From: Lineus longissimus
Taxonomy: Eukaryota > Nemertea > Pilidiophora > Heteronemertea > Lineidae
Direction: 5' to 3'
Assembly (NCBI RefSeq): GCF_910592395.1
Contig: NC_088325.1
Coordinates: 4,991,501-5,055,500, forward strand
Length of the DNA: 64,000 nt
Every line of letters starts with the position of its first letter. Positions within the stretch are counted from its first letter, which is position 1. The translations under genes and the position numbers were made by a program. The notes beneath the pieces were generated by a model, which saw nothing but the letters and a program-made list of their open reading frames with translations, did no database searches and was not told the DNA's origin. Shown here piece after piece: positions 12,346-21,250 of the stretch.

Positions 12346-14462
12346 TTTTGAAACAGGATACGACGACCCCCCTAGCGAGTGAAAAACGGCAAAATCGGCT
12401 GCTCCAAATTCAAAATTTCAAATGTTCGTGATCAACACCAGTTTTAAAATTATATACTCTACACCCTAAAAAACCCACTAAAGTTCCTTAACACTAATTT
12501 TATAAAAAAACTCACTAATGAAGGGTTAAAATCAACTTCCCACGCAAAAACGTCAATCCCCAGAGTCACTACAAACGATATCCAATATTGCTAACATTTC
12601 CAGGTTACACACATATCAAAATAAATCGAGAAAAAAATCAAAAAACACCCCTCCCTTACTTCAGATATTTCACTAAAAGCCCTGTTCCGATCACCGACAA
12701 TAATATACACCCACCCACCTTCCCAACACATACCCACTCTCTGTTCATTGAAACCACCATCTCTAAAAATAACGGAGATAGATCAATACATCAGCATTCA
12801 GCATAGGGCTTGTAAACATAAGGTAGTGGGCGAATGTCAGTCATTTTTGTCTTATAGGAGAATTATGCTCTACTTCTGAGTCATGGATATAAACCATTGC
12901 AAGCATGATCTGGGGTCATTTTTATGATCCAACATTACCAAGTGAGGTATTGTTTCACCAACAGTGGTGTTATTTTATTCCATAAGGAGTATAGATGGGG
13001 CTTTATTCAATGTTTTGTTTTCCCTCGGGCGTTCCAACGGGAGTTTGCTCTCCACACCCTGCCCCTGCTGAAACCACTGGAACTACTGTCTGCTTTTTAA
13101 TTGGAGAAAACCTTGAAGAAAACCTTGGGGCAAACCTTTGTCTCCATAAAAATATTCCTGCAATGAATGTAAAAGGTATTGCCAACGGTAGGTGATAAAG
13201 CTTGGAACCAGTAAAACCTTGGAACCAGTGATAAACCTTGGAATCAGTCCTAAAAATGCATAAAAACATGAAATAATGCCATTTGAACCTAAGGTGATTA
13301 CGAATCAATATTTGGAGCTTATTTTTACATGATCAGATCGGAATTTGACGGTTGTTTAGAAATCAGTCGCATATCAGATTCAATAATCTATATTTTTAGA
13401 ACAACCCAGTCATACCTCGCCCCAGTGTACATTACTGATCTCCCAAATATAGGCATGCGCGTCACGACACGCCCACCACACACGCATAACATAGACCAAT
13501 CAGCGCTCCGCTTACTACGCCACCACACGGGGCCTATTTGAACTACGGAGCGGTGTGATCATACAGGTTGATACAGAGAAGGTTGACTATATCGTGCAGT
13601 ACCGGCTGGCACTTATCCGTAGAAACGTAGATGAATGTTTATTACCGAAGGTTTTAGCCGGGTTTGGAGATGAAAAATGTGAATAAATTCCTTCGCTGTG
13701 AGCGCTTTCGTACATATGCATGTACACATCGAGGGATGTAGAGATATTTTCGTGATGTAACCAGTTCGAAGCGGACACATTTTTTAGTGATTCCCGTGTG
13801 CATGTTTGTCATATCCACTGAGCTTTATCAGAGCATTATATATACACAAATGATTATTCTAATAAAAACGTTTTATTTTAACATATGGAATACAAAACAA
13901 TCACAAAAGCTTACTGTTGCTTTCATCGAAGAGCAATAATTATATATTTGCAAATGGCGGCCCGTCATGAATATAAGTTTATTTTATAACGACAACAACA
14001 CATTTCCAACGCATTCAATAATGATATCATCCTCCACAAAAAGGTTGATTATGGAACTACTGGCAAATTGCTATCAATAAAGTCAGCTGGGACGAGATTG
14101 GCAGTTGGGAGGGTATAAATCGTGGAAGTGTCGTGGTTCGCTAACGGGTCCTTGTTCTCCCTCGGAACGATAGAAGATCCGAGGTGAACATCAGCAGTAA
14201 TATATACTCTTGACTTCAATCTTCCGATATCAAGGTCACTTTAATAGACGAATCGGGAATTGAGTCGGTACACTAGGCCTCAAAGACGGGATTCCGATCC
14301 GTCCGCCTGGCTATCGCTCTCCATACTCCCTTTTAACTTACATGGCAATATTGCAATATTTGCGTACCAGTATCTTGCTGAGAATGTGATGGTGTGCGGA
14401 AAATGTCATAGATTGATCTACAGTATTTCTTTGAAGACAACGTTCCGTGTTATGGTTTTGTC
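12346..14462. other. Flank without recognised gene
   Basis: Frames at 12588-13541 are short and unrecognised. The block 13187-13257 (GATAAAGCTTGGAACCAG...) is an inverted, diverged copy of 15664-15742, so these two mark the ends of a possible larger inverted structure. Nothing else was recognised. Confidence 0.35.
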
Positions 14463-14745
14463 CTATCGTAGTCCTTGGTTGCTGTTGTTGTCGACTTTGA
14501 CGTATATGTTGTTGAATGCCCTAGCACCGGAGAAGGCGACATAGAGTTGGCCATGTGAGAAGACCGGGGCGGACAGGTATATGCCTAGTCTATTGAATGT
14601 TTTTCATTGGGCCTTGCTGATTGTAATCAAGTAGGCAACGCGCACTGGGAACTGTATTCGTTGTAGGGTGAACGGCAAGTTGGCGTCGGACGGCGCAAGT
14701 CTAATCCTGGGTATGAGTGCCCTAACTGCTGAAAACAGCTCTGAG
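14463..14745 (-). pseudogene. C-terminal remnant of a Helitron/Pif1-type helicase
   Basis: Read on the minus strand, the stretch carries the typical end of a Pif1-family helicase: 'IPRIRLAPSD', 'LPFTLQR..FPV', a degenerate 'TISKAQ' (the family's T-N-K-[SA]-Q-G-Q motif), 'PVFSHGQLYVAFSGAR' and 'VYVKV'-like ending. The Gly after the KAQ motif is replaced by a TGA stop, and nothing upstream preserves Walker A, so it is dead. In Helitrons this domain is fused to a Rep nuclease and drives rolling-circle transposition. Whether this came from a Helitron or from a cellular Pif1 copy cannot be decided from the tail alone. A Helitron origin is more likely in such repeat-rich DNA. Confidence 0.75.
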
Positions 14746-15053
14746 GCTGCCTGGCAGGTCAAGTAGCTTACATATTTTCCTCATAGGTAGCAGCACTTGC
14801 TGATATTCATAGGGCAAAATTCACGAAAAACAGCATATTCCGATGAAAATTTGGGTTCGAAATATAGCGGATCGTCTTCGGGACGTCCAAATACCCCTAA
14901 ATAACCCTCAACTTGGCCAATTCATTCAGTGGTTTCAGAGGAGATAGAGCAAATTACTCTCCAGACATCTCCAGTAATAATATATAGATTATCAAACCTT
15001 ACACAAGTCAAAATGCAGGTCTCGGTGATATAATGATTGGAAGTGACTATTTG
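14746..15053. other. Non-coding stretch
   Basis: No frame or repeat recognised apart from possible continuation of the helicase relic upstream of 14745. Confidence 0.3.
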
Positions 15054-15566
15054 GCAAGCCCGGCTCACCAAACAGCGCCTTTTTTCTGCCCTAGATGGAG
15101 AGCCGAACTCATGCATATTCAACCATCCAGGAGCTCATTATTATTCGTGGCAACACGGTCAGCAACACTGGAGTTACAGTGAAACGCCTTAGAAATGCAC
15201 ACTAATGCATTTAACATGCTTATCAGTTAAATCACGTTTATGACTTTTTTTGTAAATCCATACAGTCATGTACATGTGCTTCTTCATGGATTATTGACCA
15301 AAACCCGAGTTTAGTAACAGAAATTGAATCGAGAGCGGGAAGTCGGCCATTGTTAAATATGCGCATATAAATTCGAATATGACGTCACTGCTCTCTGATT
15401 GGCCAACATGTTGTAACCTCTCCGGCTCGCCAAAGAGGGTAGTATTTTTGCCCTGTTTGGCAAGCCCGGCTTGCCGAACAGGCTTTTTAGTGCTGTTTGG
15501 CAAGCGGCTCTCCAAACATGACAAAAAAAGATGCCTGTTCGGCGAGCGGCTTGCCAAATAGACCCG
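15054..15566. repeat. Scattered palindromes of the GGCAAGC-CGG-CTTGCC type
   Basis: A hairpin-forming motif (TTTGGCAAGCCCGGCT.., TTGCCGAACAGGC.., GGCAAGCGGCTCTCC.., CGGCGAGCGGCTTGCC) recurs at about 15050, 15420-15450, 15460-15490, 15500-15520 and 15540-15560. The copies have related but diverged stems separated by 20-40 bp. They lie within a non-coding stretch. The origin is unknown, possibly a MITE cluster. Confidence 0.55.
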
Positions 15567-15800
15567 GCCATAATGATTAAGGCCTATGATCACTTCTTAT
15601 CAGAGCTGGGCTCTACAACAGAAGGAACGCGCCCGATTTCACGCGGTACTTGCACAGTGATTCCACGGTTTAGTACTGACTATTCCAAGGTTTATCATTG
15701 GTCACATGGTTTCACTGATTCCAAGCTTTATCAACTACCATTGCTCACAAATAATTAAATGAGCTTTTTAACATACTTCGTACTATCTTCTTCATAACCT

Positions 15801-15822
15801 CCCCCCCCCCCCCCCCCCCCCG
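15801..15822 (+). repeat. Homopolymer tract C22
   Basis: Run of 22 C close to the left end of the older Polinton relic. Confidence 0.9.
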
Positions 15823-15828
15823 GGTTAT

Positions 15829-15932
15829 ACCTTTAGAAGTTGGAGCTGGAGTTCCCGTTGGTGATAATTTTTCGAGTGATACGATCCATTTTTTTTTTTT
15901 TATCTCACTGGAACGTTTTCCTAATTCACGAG
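15829..15932 (-). pseudogene. Older Polinton relic: downstream piece of the split basic/TM protein gene
   Basis: On the minus strand this piece continues the reading frame that is interrupted at 34738. Its first codons encode a basic 'ELGKRS' stretch matching the 'RELGRRS' region of the younger element's own 168-residue protein (22122-22628). The frame then enters an A13 tract (T13 at 15889-15901 on the plus strand), beyond which similarity is lost. The younger Polinton (15933-34731) sits exactly between the two halves, with its target duplication CACGAG lying in the coding sequence. This is direct evidence of one Polinton inserted in another. Confidence 0.8.
15927..15932 (+). other. Target-site duplication, left copy (CACGAG)
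   Basis: Six bases, CACGAG, immediately precede the element's AG terminus and recur directly after its right end at 34732-34737. A 6-bp duplication is the known size for Polintons. Confidence 0.92.
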
Positions 15933-16207
15933 AGAATATATGTATTGTGGTGGTAGGAATCTAGGTAATTCTAAGCTATTTTAACAAAAGCCCTTACAGG
16001 CCTTTTTGTCTCAAATTAGCTTAGAAACCCCTAAGAACCAGACACCACAATACATATATTCTATCATTCATTAGATTCCCAGTGAAGCGTTGCAATGAAA
16101 TGGTCAGTGAAGCGTTGCAGTGAAATGGTAAGGGAATACTAGAGTTCAATGGGTTAATGTAATCATGACTTACTGTATTCCAACAGAAAGTACACGTCAA
16201 TAGCTTT
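15933..16207 (+). repeat. Left terminal inverted repeat (275 bp)
   Basis: Matches the reverse complement of 34457-34731 along its full length as far as I can check by eye. Inside it, the first 20 bp (15933-15952, AGAATATATGTATTGTGGTG) are repeated inverted at 16043-16062, with further inner pairing (TTCTAAGCT at 15970 with AGCTTAGAA at 16018), so the outer 130 bp can form a long hairpin by itself. A 25-bp tandem duplication (CAGTGAAGCGTTGCARTGAA...) occupies 16080-16129. Polinton ends act in protein-primed replication and integration. The terminal hairpin could be a recognition site, which is inference. Confidence 0.93.
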
Positions 16208-16847
16208 CCAAGGATACATCATTGCAAATATCCGTTAAAAACTAGCAGAGAAATGAACCCTTGAAGTTCGCACATCTTGACAGTCCCAGCGTATTCCAAT
16301 AAATGCTGTAGGCCTACAAGACAGCTGTTACAGTGATTAATCATTGTTGCTTGAATCTATTGATAATATTGTTGACAGAGTCTGCATGTACATGGTAACA
16401 TATGTTACCAAACAATACTCACGTCCCAAAGTATTACAAAAGGTCTATTGTTCGTTAATGCGTTTATCCGACAGAATTTCGAGACATTATTTAACGACGC
16501 AAAAATAATTTTCAGCGCTGAAAATATTTTTCGAAAATTCTGTCGGATAAACGCATTAAGACACAATAGGCCTTTTCATGTCTTTGACAAGCAAAAATAA
16601 TTAATGACTGCAACATCTGATATGGCCATTGTAATTTGCAAGCACAAATAATTAATGATTGCAACATCTGATATGGTCATTGTACAACTGAATATCACTA
16701 TGGTTTAAAGGCAAATGTTATTCTGTCCATGGAGACATGATGTTAACGTCACACTTTCTCCATCTGGTGAGATTATTCCATTAAAATAAATGGCCTTTTT
16801 ACTGTCTTCATTAACCAAAATTCAAGGAAAAAATTCAAGTAAATTAA
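16208..16847 (+). other. Non-coding leader with foldback and 45-bp direct repeat
   Basis: Between the left terminal repeat and the first gene lies a long inverted repeat, 16438-16576: about 42-bp arms, starting AAAAGGTCTATTG and including CGTTTATCCGACAGAATTT, around an AT-rich loop of about 55 bp. After it come two 45-bp direct copies (16589-16633 and 16640-16684, core AATTAATGAYTGCAACATCT). A small palindrome, GTAACATATGTTAC, is at 16395-16408. The inverted repeat may be an inserted MITE or a regulatory/replication structure; the sequence does not decide. Confidence 0.6.
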
Positions 16848-18239
16848 ATGTATTATCCAATAGCAAATCAACATAAAAGTAAATTCACCTATGACTTCTT
16901 TAATTTAGAAGTAACTGTTAATACTAATAACTTCTTCCGCCTACAAGAAACTAAGATAACACCTGGGTTTTTGAGCCTGAAAAATAAGAAAGACTGTCTG
17001 CTACTGGAAAAGAATCCATTATCGTTTTACCAGAACCAATTTAACATGGCTGTTTGGTTTGCTACAACAGGTTGTGGTATTTCAATAGACGATCACTTGA
17101 ATCACAGTGACCCATTGTTAAGGTCAATTTACAGGTTTCATGTTTACTATCAAATATTGAAGATCATGAAGAATCTAGAGATACCAATTCCAGGTGAAAG
17201 TGATTTTAATGAGACAAACAATAACATTAACCGTAGGAAACTAGGAGGGTTATTGAGTGAATTTGGTTTAAAAGACGAGTACGATTTCTCGGTGTTTGAA
17301 AATAACGGTGGTTGGAGGTCATGGAGTGTACCGGATTACAACCCGAACATAACTGATCCCGGATATTACATCAATGATTTTAAAATCAATTTCTTCCTCA
17401 TGCAAGTTCATGAAAATAGAATGCCACCGATGTTCAGTAAAGACTGGGATGCTGGAATGGCTAATTTCAAATATCCAGATATTTTCATCAAGGATCATGT
17501 CAGGAGACACAAGAATGTATTTGATGTAATTACACAAAATGAATGTCAAACCTATCAACAATTCATGATATTTAAATCAAATGGTTTCTCTAATCCTGGA
17601 ATAGAGAGGTTGAATGATACAATAAGAACATATGTTTACTGTATTCTGGGTGCTCAGGCGTTGACCAGAACACCAATAATTGGAGTACTGGGTACAGAAT
17701 TGGATGCACAGAAGGAATTTAACAAACTATTAAAGGATTCGATTAATCAACATCCTGATATTCCCACTTCAATTCAAAGATATCAAAAAGCAGTGAGTGA
17801 CACTCATACAAGACTAGATTATGTAATATCACCAGGATTGTATGTCATAGGATCAAATATGGTACTCGTTATTGGTAAGCTGGATAACTACAATAATAAC
17901 ATTTTAATAGCACCAAAAAATGCTAAACCCGGTAAGAATGACATTAACCACAAAAAGACCTTACCACCACCACTGATGGAAGGAAATAGTTCTAAGAAAA
18001 TAAGAGTTAAGAGTAGCGTTGGTACATCAATGACGGACTTCGTCCTGAGAGCAAAGCTCGAGACCAGTCATAAACCAAAGAGTAATGTTGATTCACCAAA
18101 AACAACTGAAACCTCAAAGAATACTCCTACTACTACTAAACTTGACACCAAAGTTGAGAAGGAGGATGATACTCATGAAACAATTAAATTCATGCTTTAC
18201 TCAGTTGTTGGTACATTGATTGTTTTTATGGTTAGATAA
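16848..18239 (+). CDS. Conserved Polinton protein, 463 aa, C-terminal membrane anchor
   Basis: First gene of the element, function unproven. The N-terminal two thirds form a dense globular region with motifs I associate with homologous Polinton proteins: 'NPLSFYQNQFNMAVW' near residues 56-70, 'RSIYRFHVYYQI' near 92-103 and 'GAQALTRTPI' near 270-280. From about residue 350 it becomes Lys/Ser/Thr-rich and disordered. It ends in a single hydrophobic stretch, 'MLYSVVGTLIVFMV', that should anchor it in a membrane. The start is the ATG in the TTAAATG context shared by most genes here. A copy of the double-hairpin repeat (18034-18062) lies in the disordered tail, read in frame as DFVLRAKLE. A decayed homologue is at 41816-42329. 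Possibly a virion or assembly protein, by context only. Confidence 0.75.
   Translation: MYYPIANQHKSKFTYDFFNLEVTVNTNNFFRLQETKITPGFLSLKNKKDCLLLEKNPLSFYQNQFNMAVWFATTGCGISIDDHLNHSDPLLRSIYRFHVYYQILKIMKNLEIPIPGESDFNETNNNINRRKLGGLLSEFGLKDEYDFSVFENNGGWRSWSVPDYNPNITDPGYYINDFKINFFLMQVHENRMPPMFSKDWDAGMANFKYPDIFIKDHVRRHKNVFDVITQNECQTYQQFMIFKSNGFSNPGIERLNDTIRTYVYCILGAQALTRTPIIGVLGTELDAQKEFNKLLKDSINQHPDIPTSIQRYQKAVSDTHTRLDYVISPGLYVIGSNMVLVIGKLDNYNNNILIAPKNAKPGKNDINHKKTLPPPLMEGNSSKKIRVKSSVGTSMTDFVLRAKLETSHKPKSNVDSPKTTETSKNTPTTTKLDTKVEKEDDTHETIKFMLYSVVGTLIVFMVR
18034..18062 (+). repeat. Double-hairpin mini-repeat, in the 463-aa gene
   Basis: Plus orientation. Hairpin 1 GGAC-TTC-GTCC, spacer TGA, hairpin 2 GAGC-AAA-GCTC. 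In frame, with no stop. Confidence 0.9.
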
Positions 18240-18249
18240 ATAAGTAATT

Positions 18250-18295
18250 ATGGCTGAAGGAGGTGAAAATTATGAAATGAGTGATTACGATCCAC

Positions 18296-18327
<32 letters not shown>

Positions 18328-19326
18328 GGAACTTTTGAACAAATTCTAGAAATGAGAAAGGATGATTTAATTAATCAATATATTCACGCAAGATACAACA
18401 CAGGTGAAATCAATAGAACTTTTCAAGATGACGGCACAACATACAACACAGGAGGTGAATATATCCAAATGGATGAGATAGATCCTAATACAGGTGAAAC
18501 CAATAGAACTTTTCAAGATGCCGGCACAACATACAACACAGGAGGTGAAAATCTTACTACTGAAACTTCATTCACTAAAACTCCAGAAAGGCCAGGCACA
18601 ACATACAACACAGGAGGTGAAAATCTTACTGATGAAACTTCATTCACTACAACTCCAGAAAGAGTAAGAGGTATTGTCCCTGAATTGATGGAAAAGGAGT
18701 CATTTCTAGATGATAAAGAGGATAAACTTGATACAGCATTGAAAAAAAGTGGTAAATGGAAATATGACCCTAACAAACTAAGTAAACTAGAAACACGTAT
18801 TTATTTGCACAACGTGGAACCTTACTTCTTTCCTACAAAAGGAGAATTAGCAAACTTTACAGAACAACAAAAGAACAATATGAATAAAATTCCTAATCCT
18901 AATGGAGGGAATGCCTTTATCATTCCTTTAATTAAATCAGATGGTAAATTCCTTTCTGAAGGCACATTAAAGACTAAGTTTGGTACTAGATTTGCTAACA
19001 TGATTAGAGGTATGATTGCACCTGACCAACCAGTAAGTCAACCTACATTAGTAACCCCTGAAACACAGGCAGTAATTAATGTGGTAAACAGTTCAAACAA
19101 ACCAATAGATAAACTGATAGATTCTAATGATGATGAACTTAAAACACTGGGTTTTACTGAATCTGCCTTGAGAGAACTTAGCGGGTTAAAACAGGCTGGT
19201 GATGATCTAGCTACAGTAAAGAGGGATAAGGACATGCAAATACAAGAACTAGAAAATCAACTTCATAACTTAACAAGAGACTATGTAAAGTCTGTAGAAG
19301 AAGATTCTAAAGACACGGGGAGTTGA
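18250..19326 (+). CDS. Repeat-rich, coiled-coil Polinton protein, 358 aa (first part of a frame-split gene?)
   Basis: Starts 10 bp after the previous stop. It opens with an acidic head and a run of ten Ser encoded by TCA repeats, followed by three to four imperfect copies of a 'GTTYNTGGE' repeat between residues 45 and 125. A globular middle (about 150-260) has a 'TKFGTRFANMIRGMI' motif recalling short DNA-binding or capsid-associated helices. The last 60 residues form a coiled coil. The coil stops at TGA (19324-19326) but continues in the -1 frame as the next open frame, which has no ATG. The two may be one protein, produced by frameshift or broken by a 1-nt change in the G4 run at 19317-19320. 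A decayed homologue is at 40935-41702. Role unknown. Confidence 0.7.
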
Positions 19327-19949
19327 AAAAGCAAATAGATGAACTAAATGACAAATTGCATGAGGAACAGTCAAAGGTATGGAGGTTAGACAATGACAGG
19401 GAGTCACAAACTAGAAGAATTAAACGTTTAATTGTTGATGTTCTAAAGAAACCAGATTCAACTATTCCTCTGAAGGACAGAATAAAGTTACTTTTTAAGA
19501 CGTATGGTGTAACTATTAGCGCCATAATAACAGCTGTTGTAATGACATTTACAACTCTAGGTCTCAGTATTAGTAGTGCTTTAAGTGGTGCCACTAAATC
19601 TGTAAAACCAACTCCAGGACCAGGACCATCTCCAGGACCAGACCCAACTCCAGGACCTACACCAGAACCTGGACCAAAACCATCAATACCAGATAAAGTA
19701 AAAGAAGGTCTCAAGAAGTTTGCTGAATGGCTAAAAGAACTAGCCAAGAAATCAGCTGCGGCTTTACCGGGAATCATCGGTTCTATCGTATCATTTCTCC
19801 TGAAAACAATTGGTGCAGTTGTTGGCTTTCTAGCCGAACATCTGATCATAGCAGTTATTGCTATTGTGAGCTCCATAATTTATGGTTTAATTGGGGGTGT
19901 TAAAGCCTTAAAATCACGTAAAACAGTAAAATCACGTAAAAGGTCTTAG
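19323..19949 (+). CDS. Membrane-active Polinton protein with proline spacer (208 codons, no ATG)
   Basis: This frame lacks an ATG near its start and overlaps the end of the 358-residue frame by 4 bp. Its first residues extend the same heptad pattern, so it is probably the C-terminal half of that protein, reached by -1 shift at GGGG (19317-19320). Order: coiled coil (about 1-40), hydrophobic segment 'ITAVVMTFTTLGLSI' (about 60-80), a Pro-Gly-rich spacer of PGP repeats (about 92-120), an amphipathic Lys/Leu helix 'VKEGLKKFAEWLKEL', and a Gly-rich hydrophobic hairpin containing 'LPGIIGSIVSFLLK' and 'GAVVGFLAEHL'. The last part is typical of a conserved Polinton membrane protein. Membrane insertion or penetration during entry would fit but is inference. 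Two decayed relatives are at 39760-40215 and 40301-40930. Confidence 0.7.
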   Translation: MKKQIDELNDKLHEEQSKVWRLDNDRESQTRRIKRLIVDVLKKPDSTIPLKDRIKLLFKTYGVTISAIITAVVMTFTTLGLSISSALSGATKSVKPTPGPGPSPGPDPTPGPTPEPGPKPSIPDKVKEGLKKFAEWLKELAKKSAAALPGIIGSIVSFLLKTIGAVVGFLAEHLIIAVIAIVSSIIYGLIGGVKALKSRKTVKSRKRS

Positions 19950-19999
19950 GTGACCTTCTATCAAAAAACAATGTTTAAAAAAATAATTATCATGTAAAT

Positions 20000-21199
20000 A
20001 TGAATAAATACATCTCATTAAAAGACTATTATTCTAGTGAGTCGGACTTCGTCCTGAGAGCAGAGCTCGAGTGGAACAATGAGAATCTTAAAGGATACAT
20101 TCGTCCTAGGGTTATGGATCGAGCAGAGCTCTCAGGACGAAGTCGGACTAGGACAAAGTCCCGAGAGCAAAGCTTGACTCGAGCAGAGCTCTCAGGACGA
20201 AGTCCGACTGAGACAATCAAAGTAGTCCTGCCAAGAATGAAAGAATATGACGTCAGTACCAACACTAATGCTCAATTCTGCCGTAATTGTAAAAGGTGGA
20301 CACTTTTTGAGTATCAAAAAAACTTGAATTCAGCAAGGTACGCAGCTAAAACTGTGAAGTATCAATTCTGCACCAATTGCAATTCGACTACTTACGACGA
20401 TGATTTTAAAACTCTTGAGATCAATATTGAAAACAAGACACGTTACTTTGACAGTATTCTAAGGAAACTTGGATGGAGTCGGCTGTCCGAATCGGCAGTT
20501 AAGTATTTAAAGGACTTTGTGGAAGGGTATTTACAGTGCTACTTTTCAAGTCACAGAAAATGTCTTAGTAAGCAGAGATATGAAAGTACTCTTCAGTCAG
20601 CCCTAAAAATGGGTATTAACACTCTCCCCTCTAAGTTATGTAACCAAGGGTTACATGGTGAAGCCATGCTTTTTAAATTTCACTGTGTGGAATATGATTG
20701 GTTTCTTGCCATTGAATTTATTAACAGGGCAATTGGTAAACCGCAATTAACCGATGAGAATATCACTGACCTTAGACTAGTGTACTATGCTTTCCTTAGA
20801 TTTCTGCATTACTGTGGTGTGAAGGTCACCATTAACTACAAGGTATTTTTACACCAAGCCTTTAAAACGCTGAAAATTGATTATGTAATATTTACACCTT
20901 TTTCAACCAACAAGGAGCGAGTAAATGATTTGGAGATATTATGGTATGATTTCACTCAAAGTATTTTCTTCCAGAATTACAAAGTTGAGAAGGAATATGA
21001 CCAGGATATTGACAAGCAGTTTGACGTTTTACTGAGTGCCAGTGCAGGTCGAGACATTAACTGCATCAGTAATATTAAGTTTACACCAGCCGGACTTCGT
21101 CCTGAGAGCACAGCTCGAGCCGGACTTCGTCCTGAGAGCACAGCTCGAGCCGGACTTCGTCCTGAGAGCATAGCTCGAGCTAGTGTTAAGATGCAATAA
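20000..21199 (+). CDS. Zinc-ribbon protein with helical domain, 399 aa
   Basis: Not assigned to a named family. After an N-terminal 70 residues heavily built from double-hairpin repeat translation, there is a zinc-ribbon-like pattern, 'FCRNCKRW' and about 30 residues later 'FCTNCNS' (CxxC...CxxC, near residues 93-130). A largely helical domain follows (about 150-345). A zinc ribbon followed by a helical region is the layout of TFIIB-like and some viral late transcription factors, so a transcription role is conceivable, but no specific motif proves it. The C-terminus ends in three tandem repeat units encoding 'GLRPES(T/I)ARA' before the stop. The start is an ATG with the upstream sequence GTAAAT. 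There is no counterpart in the older relic. Confidence 0.6.
   Translation: MNKYISLKDYYSSESDFVLRAELEWNNENLKGYIRPRVMDRAELSGRSRTRTKSREQSLTRAELSGRSPTETIKVVLPRMKEYDVSTNTNAQFCRNCKRWTLFEYQKNLNSARYAAKTVKYQFCTNCNSTTYDDDFKTLEINIENKTRYFDSILRKLGWSRLSESAVKYLKDFVEGYLQCYFSSHRKCLSKQRYESTLQSALKMGINTLPSKLCNQGLHGEAMLFKFHCVEYDWFLAIEFINRAIGKPQLTDENITDLRLVYYAFLRFLHYCGVKVTINYKVFLHQAFKTLKIDYVIFTPFSTNKERVNDLEILWYDFTQSIFFQNYKVEKEYDQDIDKQFDVLLSASAGRDINCISNIKFTPAGLRPESTARAGLRPESTARAGLRPESIARASVKMQ
20043..20071 (+). repeat. Double-hairpin mini-repeat
   Basis: Plus orientation. GGAC-TTC-GTCC, TGA, GAGC-AGA-GCTC. Read as DFVLRAELE at the N-terminus of the zinc-ribbon protein. Confidence 0.92.
20119..20208. repeat. Three clustered double-hairpin repeats (-,+,-)
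   Basis: Minus copy 20119-20147, plus copy 20150-20177 (GGAC-AAA-GTCC, CGA, GAGC-AAA-GCTT with one weakened pair), minus copy 20179-20208. All are read in frame, giving two 'RAELSGRS' peptides in the zinc-ribbon protein. Adjacent opposite copies could also pair with each other into a longer hairpin. Confidence 0.9.
21091..21180 (+). repeat. Three tandem 30-bp double-hairpin units
   Basis: Perfect 30-bp periodicity. Hairpin 1 is GGAC-TTC-GTCC in all three. Hairpin 2 is GAGC-ACA-GCTC twice, then GAGC-ATA-GCTC. They form the C-terminal extension of the zinc-ribbon protein. Confidence 0.93.
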
Positions 21200-21250
21200 A
21201 GTTGTGAAAACAGCATTTTGCACTTAACAGTCATTTTTCCATAATTTTAA

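Noticed and set aside
15054-15566. GGCAAGC/GCTTGCC palindromes as members of the Polinton double-hairpin family
   Set aside because: Stem sequence, stem length and spacing differ; they lie outside the element and carry no GGAC or GAGC hairpins.
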